Shown here: positions 52,841-61,968 of the stretch, in pieces
How positions within the stretch are numbered: the first letter of the stretch is position 1
How the letters are laid out: every line of letters starts with the position of its first letter
From: Sphingobacteriaceae bacterium
GTDB lineage: Bacteria > Bacteroidota > Bacteroidia > B-17B0 > Aurantibacillaceae
Reading direction: 5' to 3'
DNA: 64,000 bases
Assembly (NCBI GenBank): GCA_002319075.1
Contig: NVQB01000001.1
Coordinates: 3,658,001-3,722,000 of the forward strand
Program-made: the position numbers and the translations under genes
The notes under the pieces: model-generated
What the model saw: the letters and a program-made list of their open reading frames with translations, nothing else
Told to the model about the DNA's origin: nothing
The model's database searches: none

Positions 52841-53227
52841 ATGATTACCTGTTTGCTAATTGACGATGATCTGGATGATCATGATTTTTTTAGAATAGCT
52901 TTGGAGCAAATTAATCCGGAAATCTCCTCACACTTTGTTGAGAATGGTTTGAGTGGGTTGAAATTACTGCCTACGCTTAAACAGAGGTCTAAAGTAATTT
53001 TTCTTGATCTGAACATGCCTGTGATGGGAGGACTTGAATTTCTCTCAGAATTATTAAAAACAAACTACCAAGATATTCCCGTGACAGTGTATTCGACTTC
53101 AGACGAGCGTTTCTTTAAGCAGAAGGCTCTTGAGCATGGGGCCGTTGCTTATCTTACTAAAACGTCTACTATGAATGCGCTGGTAGAAGGAATTGGGAAT
53201 GAATTAAAAAACTTGTCTTTACTATAA
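52841..53227 (+). CDS. Single-domain response regulator
   Basis: 128 aa, receiver domain only. The acidic pocket is IDDDLDDHDFF (residues 7-17), the phospho-acceptor Asp56 lies in VIFLDLNMPVMGGLEF, and the switch Thr/Ser is in TVYSTSDE. Lys107 lies in AYLTKTST. There is no output domain, so it acts by protein contact or phosphotransfer, as in the Rcp1/CheY-like type. The multi-PAS kinase gene begins 14 nt downstream. Confidence 0.94.
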   Translation: MITCLLIDDDLDDHDFFRIALEQINPEISSHFVENGLSGLKLLPTLKQRSKVIFLDLNMPVMGGLEFLSELLKTNYQDIPVTVYSTSDERFFKQKALEHGAVAYLTKTSTMNALVEGIGNELKNLSLL

Positions 53228-53241
53228 ATTTTTAAAAGCTG

Positions 53242-55554
53242 ATGCAGGAAATCCCTACTAACACCGCTTCGCACAACGACCTTCGGAACCTTCTTGCCCA
53301 GGCACCTGTGGCCATGGCAATTTATCGCGGTAAAGATCATATAATCGAAATAGCTAACAAGGCCATGTGTGAGTTTTGGGATAAGCAGCAGGAAGCTATT
53401 GTGGGTAAGTCTTTGTTTGAAGTATTGCCAGAAGCTGAGCAGCAAGGATTCAGACAGGTACTTGATCAAGTTTTGGCTACGGGCGAAAGAGCCACGTTCA
53501 ATGAGATTCCGGTAGTATTAGCAAACCAGGGGCAAAATAAAACGTTGATCTACAACCTTTTGTTTGAGGCGTTGCGCGACACAAAGGGCTCTATTTATGG
53601 GCTTATGGGACTAGCCACAGACGTAACCGCTTCGGTAATGGCCAGAAAAAAGATTGAAGAAAGTGAACGTAAATACCGCACTCTTATTGAAAGTACCGAT
53701 GTTGCCACGGCTCTTTACGAAGGTTACGATATGACGATTAAGATGGCTAATGATGCAATGATTAATCTATGGGGAAAAGGTCCTTCTGTAATAGGAAAAA
53801 ATCTACACGATGCTTTACCGGAAATACAGAACCAGCATTTCCTTAGCCTGTTGCAAGCTGTTTACGAAACAGGCATTAGCTATAAAACGAATGAAGGTCG
53901 TGCAGACCTTTTGATTGATGGGAAATTAGAGACTTTCTACTTTAACTTTTCCTACCAGGCTTTGAAAGATGCGGATGGTAAAGTTTATGCCATTTTAAAC
54001 ATGGCGGTAGATGTCACACAAAGTGTAAACGATCGCAAAAAACTGGAAGAGGCCGAAGATAAAACCCGTCTTGCATTGGCGGCAGGTAATTTCGGCGTTT
54101 GGGATTCAGATTTTGAAAATAACTCTGTATACCTTGATTCACGCTGCAAAGAACTTTTTGGCATTACTGCATTTGATGATTTAACTCCCGAAGATTTTGC
54201 AAAATATGTGCATCCCGAAGATCAGAAGAAAATTGAGAGCGCAATTGCAGAAACTATAAAAAAGGGTCAGAGTGACTATCGGATTGAATTTCGGGTACTG
54301 TTACCTGATAACAAATTGAGATGGCTGAGAAGTTATGGGAAAGCTTACTTTAATGCGAACGGCTTGTCGCGTATTGTTGGAACAAGCCAGGATATAACCT
54401 CTGAGAGGGAATCGCAAAATGAACAAGCGAAATTGCTTGCGTTGGTTGATAATAGTGTGGAGCTCATGTCGCTTCTGGGTTTAGACGGAAAGAACTCCTA
54501 TGTGAATAAAGCCGGCCAGCAACTGCTGGGTTTTGATTCTATGGCACAAGTCATAGAGACGCCAATATCTGAGCTGCATGCACCTGAAGATTTTCAGAAG
54601 GTGAATGATGAGGTGCTCAAGGCGCTTGTGGAAAAAGGGCGTTGGTCGGGTGAAATGATAGTGAGAAATCTTAAAACAAAAGAACTCATTCCTGTTTATA
54701 ACAATACTGTTCGCATTCATGACCCCGAAACCGGAGAAGTGTTGGGATTCGGTGCTGTAATGCGCGATATGAGACCAGAACTTGAGGCGCGTCGTACGCA
54801 ACAACGCACAAATGATTTACAGGCAGCAAATACTAATTTAAAACGTTCCAACGAAGAACTAGAACAATTCGCCTATGTAGCGAGTCATGATTTGCAGGAA
54901 CCGTTGCGAAAAATTCAAATGTTTAGTGATCTGATCTTGTCAAGTCCGAACGACTCCGACTATTTAATAAAACAGGTGGTTAAAGTTGCTGCGGCCTCTA
55001 AGCGCATGAGTGCCTTGGTAAAAGATCTGCTGAATTATTCAAGACTGTCGTCTGTAACGCAGGATTTCGAGACTGTAGATTTAAATGAGGTCATGAGAAA
55101 TGTCATGACTGATCTCGATTTGACGATAAAATCTGCCTCTGCGCAAATACATTTTACCGGTCTTCCAAAGGTTTTAGGATTGCCTTTGCAGCTCTATCAG
55201 TTACTATTGAACCTAACTTCCAATTCGCTTAAATTCATAAAGGCAAATCCTATCATAAGCATCAGAGCTCAGTCCTGCATTGGCGGACAGGGTGGCGTTT
55301 ATGATCACCTCATAAAAGGAGTAAGCTATTGGTATTTAACTTTTGAAGACAATGGAATAGGCTTTGAGCAGGAGTATGCAGATAAAATTTTTACGATCTT
55401 CCAGCGTTTGCATAATAACCGCGATTACTCCGGAACGGGAATAGGTCTGGCTATCTGTAAAAAAGCGGTTGAAAATCATCACGGTTTTATTTATGCAAGT
55501 AGTAATCCCGGGGAGGGTGCTACCTTCCATATTTATTTGCCCAAAATGGAATAA
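53242..55554 (+). CDS. Multi-PAS sensor histidine kinase
   Basis: 770 aa without membrane segments. There are about four PAS modules: LRNLLAQAPVAMAIYRGKDH at the N-terminus; YRTLIESTDVATALYEGYD; a PAS-PAC with LALAAGNFGVWDSDFENNSV ending in a GTSQDITSERE linker; and VDNSVELMSLLGLDGKNSYV. HisKA has YVASHDLQEPLRKIQMFSDL near residue 545. HATPase has LNLTSNSLKFI, DNGIGFEQ and GTGIGLAICKKAVENHHG. It is paired with the upstream receiver protein. PAS4 folds suggest small-molecule or redox sensing. Its 3' end overlaps the antisense truncated phosphatase gene by 22 bp. Confidence 0.95.
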   Translation: MQEIPTNTASHNDLRNLLAQAPVAMAIYRGKDHIIEIANKAMCEFWDKQQEAIVGKSLFEVLPEAEQQGFRQVLDQVLATGERATFNEIPVVLANQGQNKTLIYNLLFEALRDTKGSIYGLMGLATDVTASVMARKKIEESERKYRTLIESTDVATALYEGYDMTIKMANDAMINLWGKGPSVIGKNLHDALPEIQNQHFLSLLQAVYETGISYKTNEGRADLLIDGKLETFYFNFSYQALKDADGKVYAILNMAVDVTQSVNDRKKLEEAEDKTRLALAAGNFGVWDSDFENNSVYLDSRCKELFGITAFDDLTPEDFAKYVHPEDQKKIESAIAETIKKGQSDYRIEFRVLLPDNKLRWLRSYGKAYFNANGLSRIVGTSQDITSERESQNEQAKLLALVDNSVELMSLLGLDGKNSYVNKAGQQLLGFDSMAQVIETPISELHAPEDFQKVNDEVLKALVEKGRWSGEMIVRNLKTKELIPVYNNTVRIHDPETGEVLGFGAVMRDMRPELEARRTQQRTNDLQAANTNLKRSNEELEQFAYVASHDLQEPLRKIQMFSDLILSSPNDSDYLIKQVVKVAAASKRMSALVKDLLNYSRLSSVTQDFETVDLNEVMRNVMTDLDLTIKSASAQIHFTGLPKVLGLPLQLYQLLLNLTSNSLKFIKANPIISIRAQSCIGGQGGVYDHLIKGVSYWYLTFEDNGIGFEQEYADKIFTIFQRLHNNRDYSGTGIGLAICKKAVENHHGFIYASSNPGEGATFHIYLPKME

Positions 55555-55880
55555 GACTTTATCTGCATGCCAACAAATAGTTTGTTTGACTGAAAATAAG
55601 CTTTCCAAAACGATTTTTTGCGATTGGCTTCTGTGCCACCTGAAAACGTGTTCACGTTCATAATGCCATAGTAGTCGCTGGTAACTTTTGACCAAATTTG
55701 TCCGAAATGACTGCGGCGGGAATTATGAGTGCAGATATAAACGAGATTTATTTGTTTATTTTCTTTTTGCTTTGAGATCACATACCTGGAAATTTGTTGC
55801 AAAAGTTTTTTTCTGTCTTGTGAAATTGTGCCGAACTTTTTTGTGAGTTCTTCGCAATAGTTTTGAATAGCTAAATACAT
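55533..55880 (-). pseudogene. Truncated ArsC-like low-molecular-weight protein phosphatase
   Basis: 115 aa from Met at 55880. After a helical N-terminus the P-loop reads VYICTHNSRRSHFGQIW, with Cys50 and the CX5R motif of LMW-PTP/arsenate-reductase-like proteins. The fold runs on to NVNTFSGGTEA and then changes abruptly to NRKKSFWKAYFQSNKLF and a stop. Family members continue about 90 residues further with the Asp-Pro loop. The end lies inside the antisense kinase gene, so the C-terminal half was probably lost by deletion. It starts 8 nt after the DUF6428 gene. Confidence 0.75.
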
Positions 55881-55888
55881 ACGCGAAA

Positions 55889-56362
55889 TTAGCAGCATCC
55901 TCCACCTGGCGTGCAGCAGCTTTGTTTGGTTTCTCCTAAATCCGACAGTTTCGCTTTTTGTTTTTGACCTCTTACCCCGCAGGCGTCACTGGCAAGGCAA
56001 GCCGTGTTCTTTAAGGTAAGCTGAAAGTTTTTTCCATCGTAATCTAATCCATATTTACCAATCGTATCCGATTGATACTCTACTTCAATGTCTAAGTTTT
56101 CCATGCCCAGTACCTTTTCTGAAAGAGCAATAATATTCTGGAGTTTGGCAGGTTTTAACCGGTGTTCGGTATCGTTCGCATTCCATAGCTGGAAGTTGGC
56201 AGCTTTTTCTCTTCTGACAGTGCCACCACAATCAATAAAGTGTTTATCTACAATCCCCACTTCTGTTACATGGAAATGCTCCGGTACAAAAGAACCGTCT
56301 GGCAACTGAAAGTTTACGGTTTCAACCGTGTTCAAATGATTTTTGATTTCTGATAGCTTCAT
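55889..56362 (-). CDS. DUF6428 family protein of the ars locus
   Basis: 157 aa. The N-terminus is EIKNHLNTVETVNFQLPDGS and the core FVPEHFHVTEVGIVDKHFID matches DUF6428 proteins found beside arsR in Bacteroidota. The C-terminus is Cys-rich (CLASDACGVRG, then KQSCCTPGGGCC), a plausible thiol binder for arsenite or other metalloids. An ArsR-type palindrome lies 24 nt upstream of its ATG. It is followed by the truncated ArsC-like gene. Confidence 0.85.
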   Translation of the reverse strand: MKLSEIKNHLNTVETVNFQLPDGSFVPEHFHVTEVGIVDKHFIDCGGTVRREKAANFQLWNANDTEHRLKPAKLQNIIALSEKVLGMENLDIEVEYQSDTIGKYGLDYDGKNFQLTLKNTACLASDACGVRGQKQKAKLSDLGETKQSCCTPGGGCC

Positions 56363-56385
56363 TGTTGTATTTTTTAAATAGTAAT

Positions 56386-56401
56386 ATCGTTAAATAACGA
56401 T
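56386..56401 (-). promoter_or_regulatory. Putative ArsR operator upstream of the DUF6428 gene
   Basis: ATCGTTAAATAACGAT, perfect 7-bp arms ATCGTTA/TAACGAT around AA. It differs from the arsR-proximal palindrome at 56863 only at two symmetrical positions. Confidence 0.75.
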
Positions 56402-56494
56402 TGATTTAGTTAAATTTTTTTTATCTTTTTACTTGAGTTCTGCAGTGTTTCCACAGAACAGTAGCGCGCCAAGTATCTTTCACTTTAACAATGC

Positions 56495-56827
56495 TCATGA
56501 GCAACACGTAGTTTTATTGGTATACGAAACAAACAGAGCATTCAAGTACGCCTTAGCTATTTCCCATTCTTTTTCGTCAATGCAATAGCAAATTTTTACA
56601 CCATCTATATCCCCTTTAATGAGGCCAGCTTCTTTTAACTCTTTTAAATGTTGAGACACTGTACTCTGTGATAAAGGCAATTCATCAACAATATCTCCGC
56701 AAATGCAGGCTTGCTTTTTGATCAGCAGCTGCACTATTGCTACACGCGCAGGATGCGCTAATGCTTTCGCGTATTTTGCTATTTTGTTATCCTTAATTGT
56801 AAATTCTTCCGTTTTAGTGCTTCCCAT
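56495..56827 (-). CDS. arsR: ArsR/SmtB-family metalloid-responsive repressor
   Basis: 110 aa from Met at 56827; a longer frame adds 27 residues that run over the operator, so the internal Met (MGSTKTEEF) is preferred. The winged HTH is LPLSQSTVSQHLKELKEAGL (residues 50-69). Cys41 and Cys43 in QACICGDIV, Cys80 and Cys82 in KICYCIDE and the terminal CC (108-109) are possible metal ligands. It represses its own gene and the DUF6428 unit through the two matching palindromes. Confidence 0.92.
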   Translation of the reverse strand: MGSTKTEEFTIKDNKIAKYAKALAHPARVAIVQLLIKKQACICGDIVDELPLSQSTVSQHLKELKEAGLIKGDIDGVKICYCIDEKEWEIAKAYLNALFVSYTNKTTCCS

Positions 56828-56862
56828 TTTTTGGTCCTTTATCGGCGTATTTTTTTTATTGT

Positions 56863-56878
56863 ATCGTAAAATTACGAT
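56863..56878 (-). promoter_or_regulatory. Putative ArsR operator upstream of arsR
   Basis: ATCGTAAAATTACGAT, perfect 7-bp arms ATCGTAA/TTACGAT around AA, 36 nt before the arsR start. It forms a pair with the site at 56386 and gives the consensus ATCGTwAAAwwACGAT. Confidence 0.75.
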
Positions 56879-57015
56879 TAATAAAACACGTTGGACAAAT
56901 AGAATCACTAAAATTTAAGCAAAGCGTTGGCTATGAGTAAATTATTTTGAGTAGAGAGTGTTTAAAATGAAGAATCGGTTGATGTTTTTTTAAAATGCAT
57001 CTAAGCATGTTTACC

Positions 57016-57929
57016 TTAAGGTTCTGTCACTTTTCCAGACACAGTAAATTTGTTGTCAAGGTATGTAAACGGAATGTTGCAAAAAACGGCGTTCACTTTT
57101 CCCTCCGAAAGCGCAATAAATACTTTTCCCGCGCCAATAGCTGTCTGTTGTAAATTTCCGCTGGGTACTATGTCCATATAAACCTGACCTTCCTGAATAT
57201 CAAAAAAATTCTGTGTAACCTCATACATTCCGGGGAAGGGAGCAGAGGCTGTGTTGAAACGTAGAGTAATGAAATTGGCATTATTTGTAATAGCCATTTC
57301 GTATTGATCTGAATTTACGTAGCTCGTTACGGTAGCTGTTCCACCGATAATGCCTCCCGTATAAGTACATTGATTGTTCGCAGGATTGCAGCCTGCGTTC
57401 AGGGGAGTAACATTTATGTTGACAGTGGAAGTAGCGGAACTTTTGCCATTTATACTAACAACAAGACTGTAAATACCTGCCGAACCTGCATTGGCATGGT
57501 GAATAGAAACGCTTCTTTGATCTGACGTGAAATTATTCGGTCCCTTCCAATCATACGAAGCGTAGCGGCCTGTTTTTGCTTCGAGGGTAATTGTTTGGTC
57601 GTAGCTGACAGGCGAATTTGTAACAATACCAGCTTTGTCGGAAACAAAAATGCTGTGTGAAACTTCGTCTGTTTTACCACCCTCTCTTCTTGAATAGGCG
57701 GTGAGAGTTACCACATATTCACCGGCTTCGTCTCCCGTAAACTCTTCCGAACCACCAATACTTTCTCCGTCCACCGAATATACCCACGATTCTGCGTCGC
57801 GGGTGCAGCCCGGATCTATGACAATTGTTTCGCCAAAAGATGGATTTTCCGGTGACAAGGTAAAGCAGGCGCTGGGTCTTTTGTCGCAGGATGCAATACT
57901 ACTAAAAACAAAAAGAAGAGTTTTTTCAT
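57016..57929 (-). pseudogene. PKD/Ig-like lipoprotein with out-of-frame signal peptide
   Basis: The main frame (57016 upward) encodes Ig/PKD-like modules: FGETIVIDPGCTRDAESWVY, AGEYVVTLTAYSRREGG, then NSPVSYDQTITLEAKTGRYA and AGIYSLVVSINGKSSATSTV. Upstream the same frame reads IASCDKRPSACFTLSPENP, a lipobox and mature start, but has no ATG. The ATG at 57929 begins MKKLFFLFLVV in another frame. Adding one T in the T-run (plus-strand A-runs about 57904-57914) joins them as MKKLFFLFFSSIASCDKRPS. It is either a real frameshift, a phase-variable tract or a sequence error. The restored protein would have about 304 residues. Confidence 0.75.
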
Positions 57930-58144
57930 GGAGAGTAAGATAAAAAAAAAATTTGGCGTAGACCTGTTCGTATTTTTATGTTAGTACGTTTTTAGATTTA
58001 TTTCCCCGCAACTCTCTTTAATGAAAAGAAACTAATAGTGTCGGTTTGAATAAAACTCTGTTTTTCGGTTACAACAATCTTAGATTCTGTTACACCCTTG
58101 TTGGCATTAATGTGGAGCTTTGTAGTGTAAAAAAAATATAACAT

Positions 58145-59038
58145 ATGAAAGTTTTTGTCACAGGAGCTACGGGCTTTGTTGGTTCAGCGGTTGTAAAGGA
58201 ATTATTAAGTGCAGGTCATGAAGTTCTGAGCCTTGCAAGGTCAGAAGAATCTGCGAAAGCGCTTCTGGAGATGGGAGCCAAAGTTCATCGTGGAAGTCTC
58301 GACGATTTAGAGAGTTTAAGAAAAGGTGCCGCATCAGCAGATGGTGTAATTCATACAGGCTTCAATCATAACTTTTCAAGATTTAAAGAAAGTTGCGAAG
58401 AAGACAGGGATATAATTGCTGCCCTGGGATCGGCACTTATAGGCTCTGAACGTCCTTTGATTGTCACATCCGGAACTGGAGTGCTCCCAGTATTGGGGCG
58501 TGTGGCCATAGAGGAAGATAGTGTAGCTGCAAGCGTCAATCCGCGTAAGGCTTCGGAAGAGGCCTCAGACGCCCTGGCTGAAAAAGGTGTCCGGGTTTCC
58601 ATCATGCGCCTTCCGCCCTCTGTGCATGGAAAAGGCGATCATGGTTTTGTTCCGATGCTTATAAACATTGCACGTGAGAAAGGTGTTTCGGTATATAAGG
58701 GAGAAGGGGGGAATCTGTGGCCCTCAGTGCATCGTTTCGATGCTGCCTGTTTATACAGACTTGCTTTGGAAAAATCACCTGCAGCAGGCACTCGTATTCA
58801 TGCTGTGGCAGAGGAGGGTATAGCGTTTCGCACAATTGCAACGGCTATAGCAAAGGGTTTGAATATTCCGGTAGCGTCGAAGTCACCTGAGGATGCTGCC
58901 ACACACTTTGGTGGGTTCGCGCATTTTGCAGCTATGGATTGTGCTGCCTCGGGCAAACACACACAGGAGTTCTTTAATTGGCACCCGATTCAAACAAGGC
59001 TTATTGAGGATGTTGAGAGTAATTACTTCCAGATGTGA
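58145..59038 (+). CDS. NAD(P)-dependent epimerase/dehydratase-like SDR
   Basis: 297 aa. The Rossmann start is MKVFVTGATGFVGSAVVKEL (GxTGxxG), followed by HEVLSLARSEESAKALLEMG. It continues with DGVIHTGFNHN and ends with TQEFFNWHP. The canonical YxxxK catalytic pair is not obvious, consistent with an atypical extended SDR (YwnB/NmrA-side group). Substrate unknown. It stands alone between the lipoprotein remnant and an AraC regulator. Confidence 0.9.
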   Translation: MKVFVTGATGFVGSAVVKELLSAGHEVLSLARSEESAKALLEMGAKVHRGSLDDLESLRKGAASADGVIHTGFNHNFSRFKESCEEDRDIIAALGSALIGSERPLIVTSGTGVLPVLGRVAIEEDSVAASVNPRKASEEASDALAEKGVRVSIMRLPPSVHGKGDHGFVPMLINIAREKGVSVYKGEGGNLWPSVHRFDAACLYRLALEKSPAAGTRIHAVAEEGIAFRTIATAIAKGLNIPVASKSPEDAATHFGGFAHFAAMDCAASGKHTQEFFNWHPIQTRLIEDVESNYFQM

Positions 59039-59311
59039 TTTTTTCGAAAACTATTAACTTTAAATTCTTTACGAAAATAAAAAGTGGCAGGCGTAAATTG
59101 CCCGGCAAGTCTATCCACTCATCACAGGTGTTTTTCTTATCTTCGGAAAAAGCTTTATACAGAGAGAACGCATACTGTTTGGACTTTGTTGATAGCAGTG
59201 CTGTGTTTTTATTCCGGTTTGTGTGTTGCTGCCGCCGATACAAAAATTACCGGAGAGTGGGTTAAAAAATGATCGGCAGCGGAGGCTTAGTATTTAGAAT
59301 TTTGGTGTAAC

Positions 59312-60232
59312 ATGTCGTATAAAAAAGTTGAGAGAGTTAAAACAATAACGGAATACCAACGTTCGCGGGGTTTGCCGAAGCCTGAGCATCCTTTAATTAG
59401 TTTGATAGATTATGAAACTATTAAACACGCGCCTGAAAACAACACTACCAACTGGGTTTTAGATTTTTATTCTATATCACTTAAAAGAAATTTTGATGCA
59501 AAAATAAAGTATGGTCAATCTGAATATGATTTTGATGAAGGTGTTATGTTTTTTATTTCGCCGGGACAAGTTTTTAGCATTGAAGTTCAAAAAAATCCCA
59601 ATCCTAAACGATCGGGCTGGACCTTATTAATACATCCCGATTTCCTATGGAATTCTTCTTTAAGCAAAACAATAAAGCACTATGACTATTTCGACTACTC
59701 CTCCAATGAAGCATTATTTCTGTCAGATAAAGAAGAGAAAACGGTCGTTGAAATTTTAAAAAATATTCGTCATGAATATCAATCCAATATTGACAGCTAT
59801 AGTCAGCACTTAATTATTGCCCAGCTCGAATTACTATTCACTTACGCTGAACGTTTTTATCACCGTCAGTTTATCACCAGAAAAATCCCGAATCATAAAA
59901 TCCTGAATCAGCTGGAAGATGCACTTGCAGACTATTTTGCAAGCGAGTCACTTTCAAAAGCAGGTATGCCCTCAGTACATTACATAGCCGAAAAATTAAA
60001 TATTTCACCAAATTATTTAAGTAATCTTCTTAAAGTGTTAACGGGACAAAGCACTCAACAACATATTCACGATAAATTGATAGAAAAGGCGAAGGAAAAG
60101 TTGTCTACCACAGATTTATCTGTAGGCGAGATAGCTTACTCACTGGGTTTTGAGCATACACAGTCTTTCAGTCGACTGTTTAAATTGAAGAGCAAGGTGT
60201 CTCCGCAGGAATTCAGATCAGGATTTAATTAA
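59312..60232 (+). CDS. AraC-family transcriptional regulator
   Basis: 306 aa. The N-terminal cupin-like domain has FISPGQVFSIEVQKNPNPKR. The C-terminal AraC HTH pair has VHYIAEKLNISPNYLSNLLK and VGEIAYSLGFEHTQSFSRLF, ending KSKVSPQEFRSG. Such regulators often sit beside SDR genes they control, and the SDR gene upstream is a candidate target. Its last 15 nt overlap the convergent SET-domain gene. Confidence 0.92.
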   Translation: MSYKKVERVKTITEYQRSRGLPKPEHPLISLIDYETIKHAPENNTTNWVLDFYSISLKRNFDAKIKYGQSEYDFDEGVMFFISPGQVFSIEVQKNPNPKRSGWTLLIHPDFLWNSSLSKTIKHYDYFDYSSNEALFLSDKEEKTVVEILKNIRHEYQSNIDSYSQHLIIAQLELLFTYAERFYHRQFITRKIPNHKILNQLEDALADYFASESLSKAGMPSVHYIAEKLNISPNYLSNLLKVLTGQSTQQHIHDKLIEKAKEKLSTTDLSVGEIAYSLGFEHTQSFSRLFKLKSKVSPQEFRSGFN

Positions 60233-60637
60233 CTTTTTTTTCTTTAGTCGTTTCTTCATATAACTCCAGTAAGAGCTGGTATAATTTACGAAGATTTCTT
60301 CTCCGGCTTTAATGTCACGAGAGGCAACAACAAAACACTTATCTCCAAAAATAACGTAGTCGCTGTTATTTCTAAGACCTTTTACGCGTGTAATTCCAGC
60401 GGCATCATTGGCATAACGCGCTTTAAATTTCGGTGTGTACAGTGAATCTATCGAAAGGTCCATACGTAGAAAAAACAAATAGTGATCTTCTTCTCTACGC
60501 GCCCGCCTGCGGTATTCGTTGTAGCCGATAATTTCGCCGCGGTATTCTATAATTTTACTATCCTTGCGAATAGCTTTAGTTGTAAACAAGCCTTTCCCGG
60601 CTCCAGGTAATTGTGATTTTTTGACAAGCAATGCCAT
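60218..60637 (-). CDS. SET-domain protein (putative lysine methyltransferase)
   Basis: 139 aa, essentially a bare SET domain. QLPGAGKGLFTTKAIRKDSK gives the cofactor loop, IIEYRGEIIGYNEYRR the next strand, and GLRNNSDYVIFGDKCFVVAS followed by DIKAGEEIFVNYTSSYW gives the conserved GEE(I/L)xxNY core. The usual NH(S/C) motif is replaced by YANDAAG. It resembles eukaryotic-type SET enzymes found sporadically in Bacteroidota. The substrate is unknown. It ends in a Lys-rich tail. Confidence 0.85.
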   Translation of the reverse strand: MALLVKKSQLPGAGKGLFTTKAIRKDSKIIEYRGEIIGYNEYRRRARREEDHYLFFLRMDLSIDSLYTPKFKARYANDAAGITRVKGLRNNSDYVIFGDKCFVVASRDIKAGEEIFVNYTSSYWSYMKKRLKKKKLIKS

Positions 60638-60651
60638 AATTATAAAGACCG

Positions 60652-60659
60652 CAAAAATA
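60652..60659 (-). promoter_or_regulatory. -7 element of the SET-domain gene
   Basis: On the minus strand TATTTTTG fits TAnnTTTG, 14 nt before the ATG. The nearest TTG (plus-strand CAA 60681-60683) has a 21-nt spacer, slightly longer than ideal. Confidence 0.45.
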
Positions 60660-60687
60660 CTAAAATAGAATTAGTGTATTCAACTAT

Positions 60688-61893
60688 TTAGTCTTCAGGG
60701 GGTGGTTTAATGAATTCATTTTCGCTTTTAGAAATGATAAGGGTGGCAACGCCGTTTCCGATTAAATTAGTAATGGCACGGGCTTCACTCATAAATTTAT
60801 CTACACCCAACAAAAAGGCAAGCCCCTCTACAGGAATTTTATGAATAGCGGTTAAAGTGGAAGCCAGGATGATAAAACCGCTTCCAGTAACTCCAGCGGC
60901 ACCTTTGGATGTCACCATTAAAATTCCAATGATACTTAAAATTTCAGGCATAGTTAAATGCACATTATAAAGTTGCGCTAAAAAGATGATAGACATGGAA
61001 AGATAAATAGAAGTGCCATCGAGGTTAAATGAATAACCTGTTGGAATCACCAAACCAACTATGGGTTTACTGCAACCCAGTTTTTCAAGTTTAACCATTA
61101 TCGAAGGCAACGCTGCCTCGGACGATGAGGTGCCAAGCACCAGTAATAGTTCTTCTTTTATATATTTTAAGAAGGTGAAAATATTTTCCTTGTAATAACG
61201 CATGATGCCGCCAAGGATAAAAAAAACAAATACGATCATAGTCAGGTAAACGCTTCCCATCAATTTGGCCAGTGGAACTAAAGTGTGCAAGCCGAATTTT
61301 CCAACAGTAAATGCCATGCCCCCGAAAGCTCCCAATGGCGCCAGATACATGACGTACTTTAAGCCTGTAAACACGATCCTGGAAAGTTTATTTAGAAAAT
61401 CAACAATAGTTTGGCGGTACCTGGAAGCATTTAAAAGAATGCCAATAATAATTGAAATAATTAAAATCTGTAGAGTGAGATTTGATGAAAAGAATTTTAA
61501 CCAATCAAAATCACTTGCTTTGGCATTTGCATATTTCGAGGCGTCCTGAATTTGTAAATTTCCTTTGTCAATTTTTCCGGGCTGCATGATGTATGCCACC
61601 GCAATGCCGATAACCAAAGCTATAGTGGTTACAATTTCAAAATACACAAGGGCTTTAACTCCTATACGACCCACTTTTTTTAAGTTGCCCATGCCGCTTA
61701 TGCCAAGTACGATGGTGAGGAATATGATCGGCGCTATAAACAGCTTAATGATCTCGATAAATGCTTTACCGATGACCTCCATTTTTACAGCCTCCGTTGG
61801 GTCGTAATGGCCCAGCAAGGCCCCACAGATAATAGCGATTAAAACCCAGAAGGTAAGATTGGTAAGTATGGTGCGAAACAGGTTTTGTTTCAT
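60688..61893 (-). CDS. Dicarboxylate/amino acid:cation symporter (DAACS)
   Basis: 401 aa. About eight helices with the family's re-entrant motifs: VLGTSSSEAALPSIMVKLEK (serine-rich hairpin 1, near residue 255), GLVIPTGYSFNLDGTSIYLS and TSKGAAGVTGSGFIILASTL. It carries C4-dicarboxylates or acidic amino acids into the cell with H+ or Na+. It is slightly shorter than E. coli DctA, having a short C-tail. It is separated from the SET gene by a 50-bp gap. Confidence 0.95.
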   Translation of the reverse strand: MKQNLFRTILTNLTFWVLIAIICGALLGHYDPTEAVKMEVIGKAFIEIIKLFIAPIIFLTIVLGISGMGNLKKVGRIGVKALVYFEIVTTIALVIGIAVAYIMQPGKIDKGNLQIQDASKYANAKASDFDWLKFFSSNLTLQILIISIIIGILLNASRYRQTIVDFLNKLSRIVFTGLKYVMYLAPLGAFGGMAFTVGKFGLHTLVPLAKLMGSVYLTMIVFVFFILGGIMRYYKENIFTFLKYIKEELLLVLGTSSSEAALPSIMVKLEKLGCSKPIVGLVIPTGYSFNLDGTSIYLSMSIIFLAQLYNVHLTMPEILSIIGILMVTSKGAAGVTGSGFIILASTLTAIHKIPVEGLAFLLGVDKFMSEARAITNLIGNGVATLIISKSENEFIKPPPED

Positions 61894-61968
61894 ATATCTT
61901 TTTAAAGTTTACAATTTACACTTATTTAAACTAATCCTTTCTTTACTTTTATAACATAAAATAAAAAG

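Noticed and set aside
57701-57943. Plus-strand 80-codon frame over the start of the PKD-like lipoprotein
   Set aside because: It is antisense to the Ig-like coding sequence and its composition does not look protein-like.
59035-59272. Short plus-strand frames between the SDR and AraC genes
   Set aside because: Overlapping 60-76-codon frames in several phases with no motif. Best seen as an intergenic leader.
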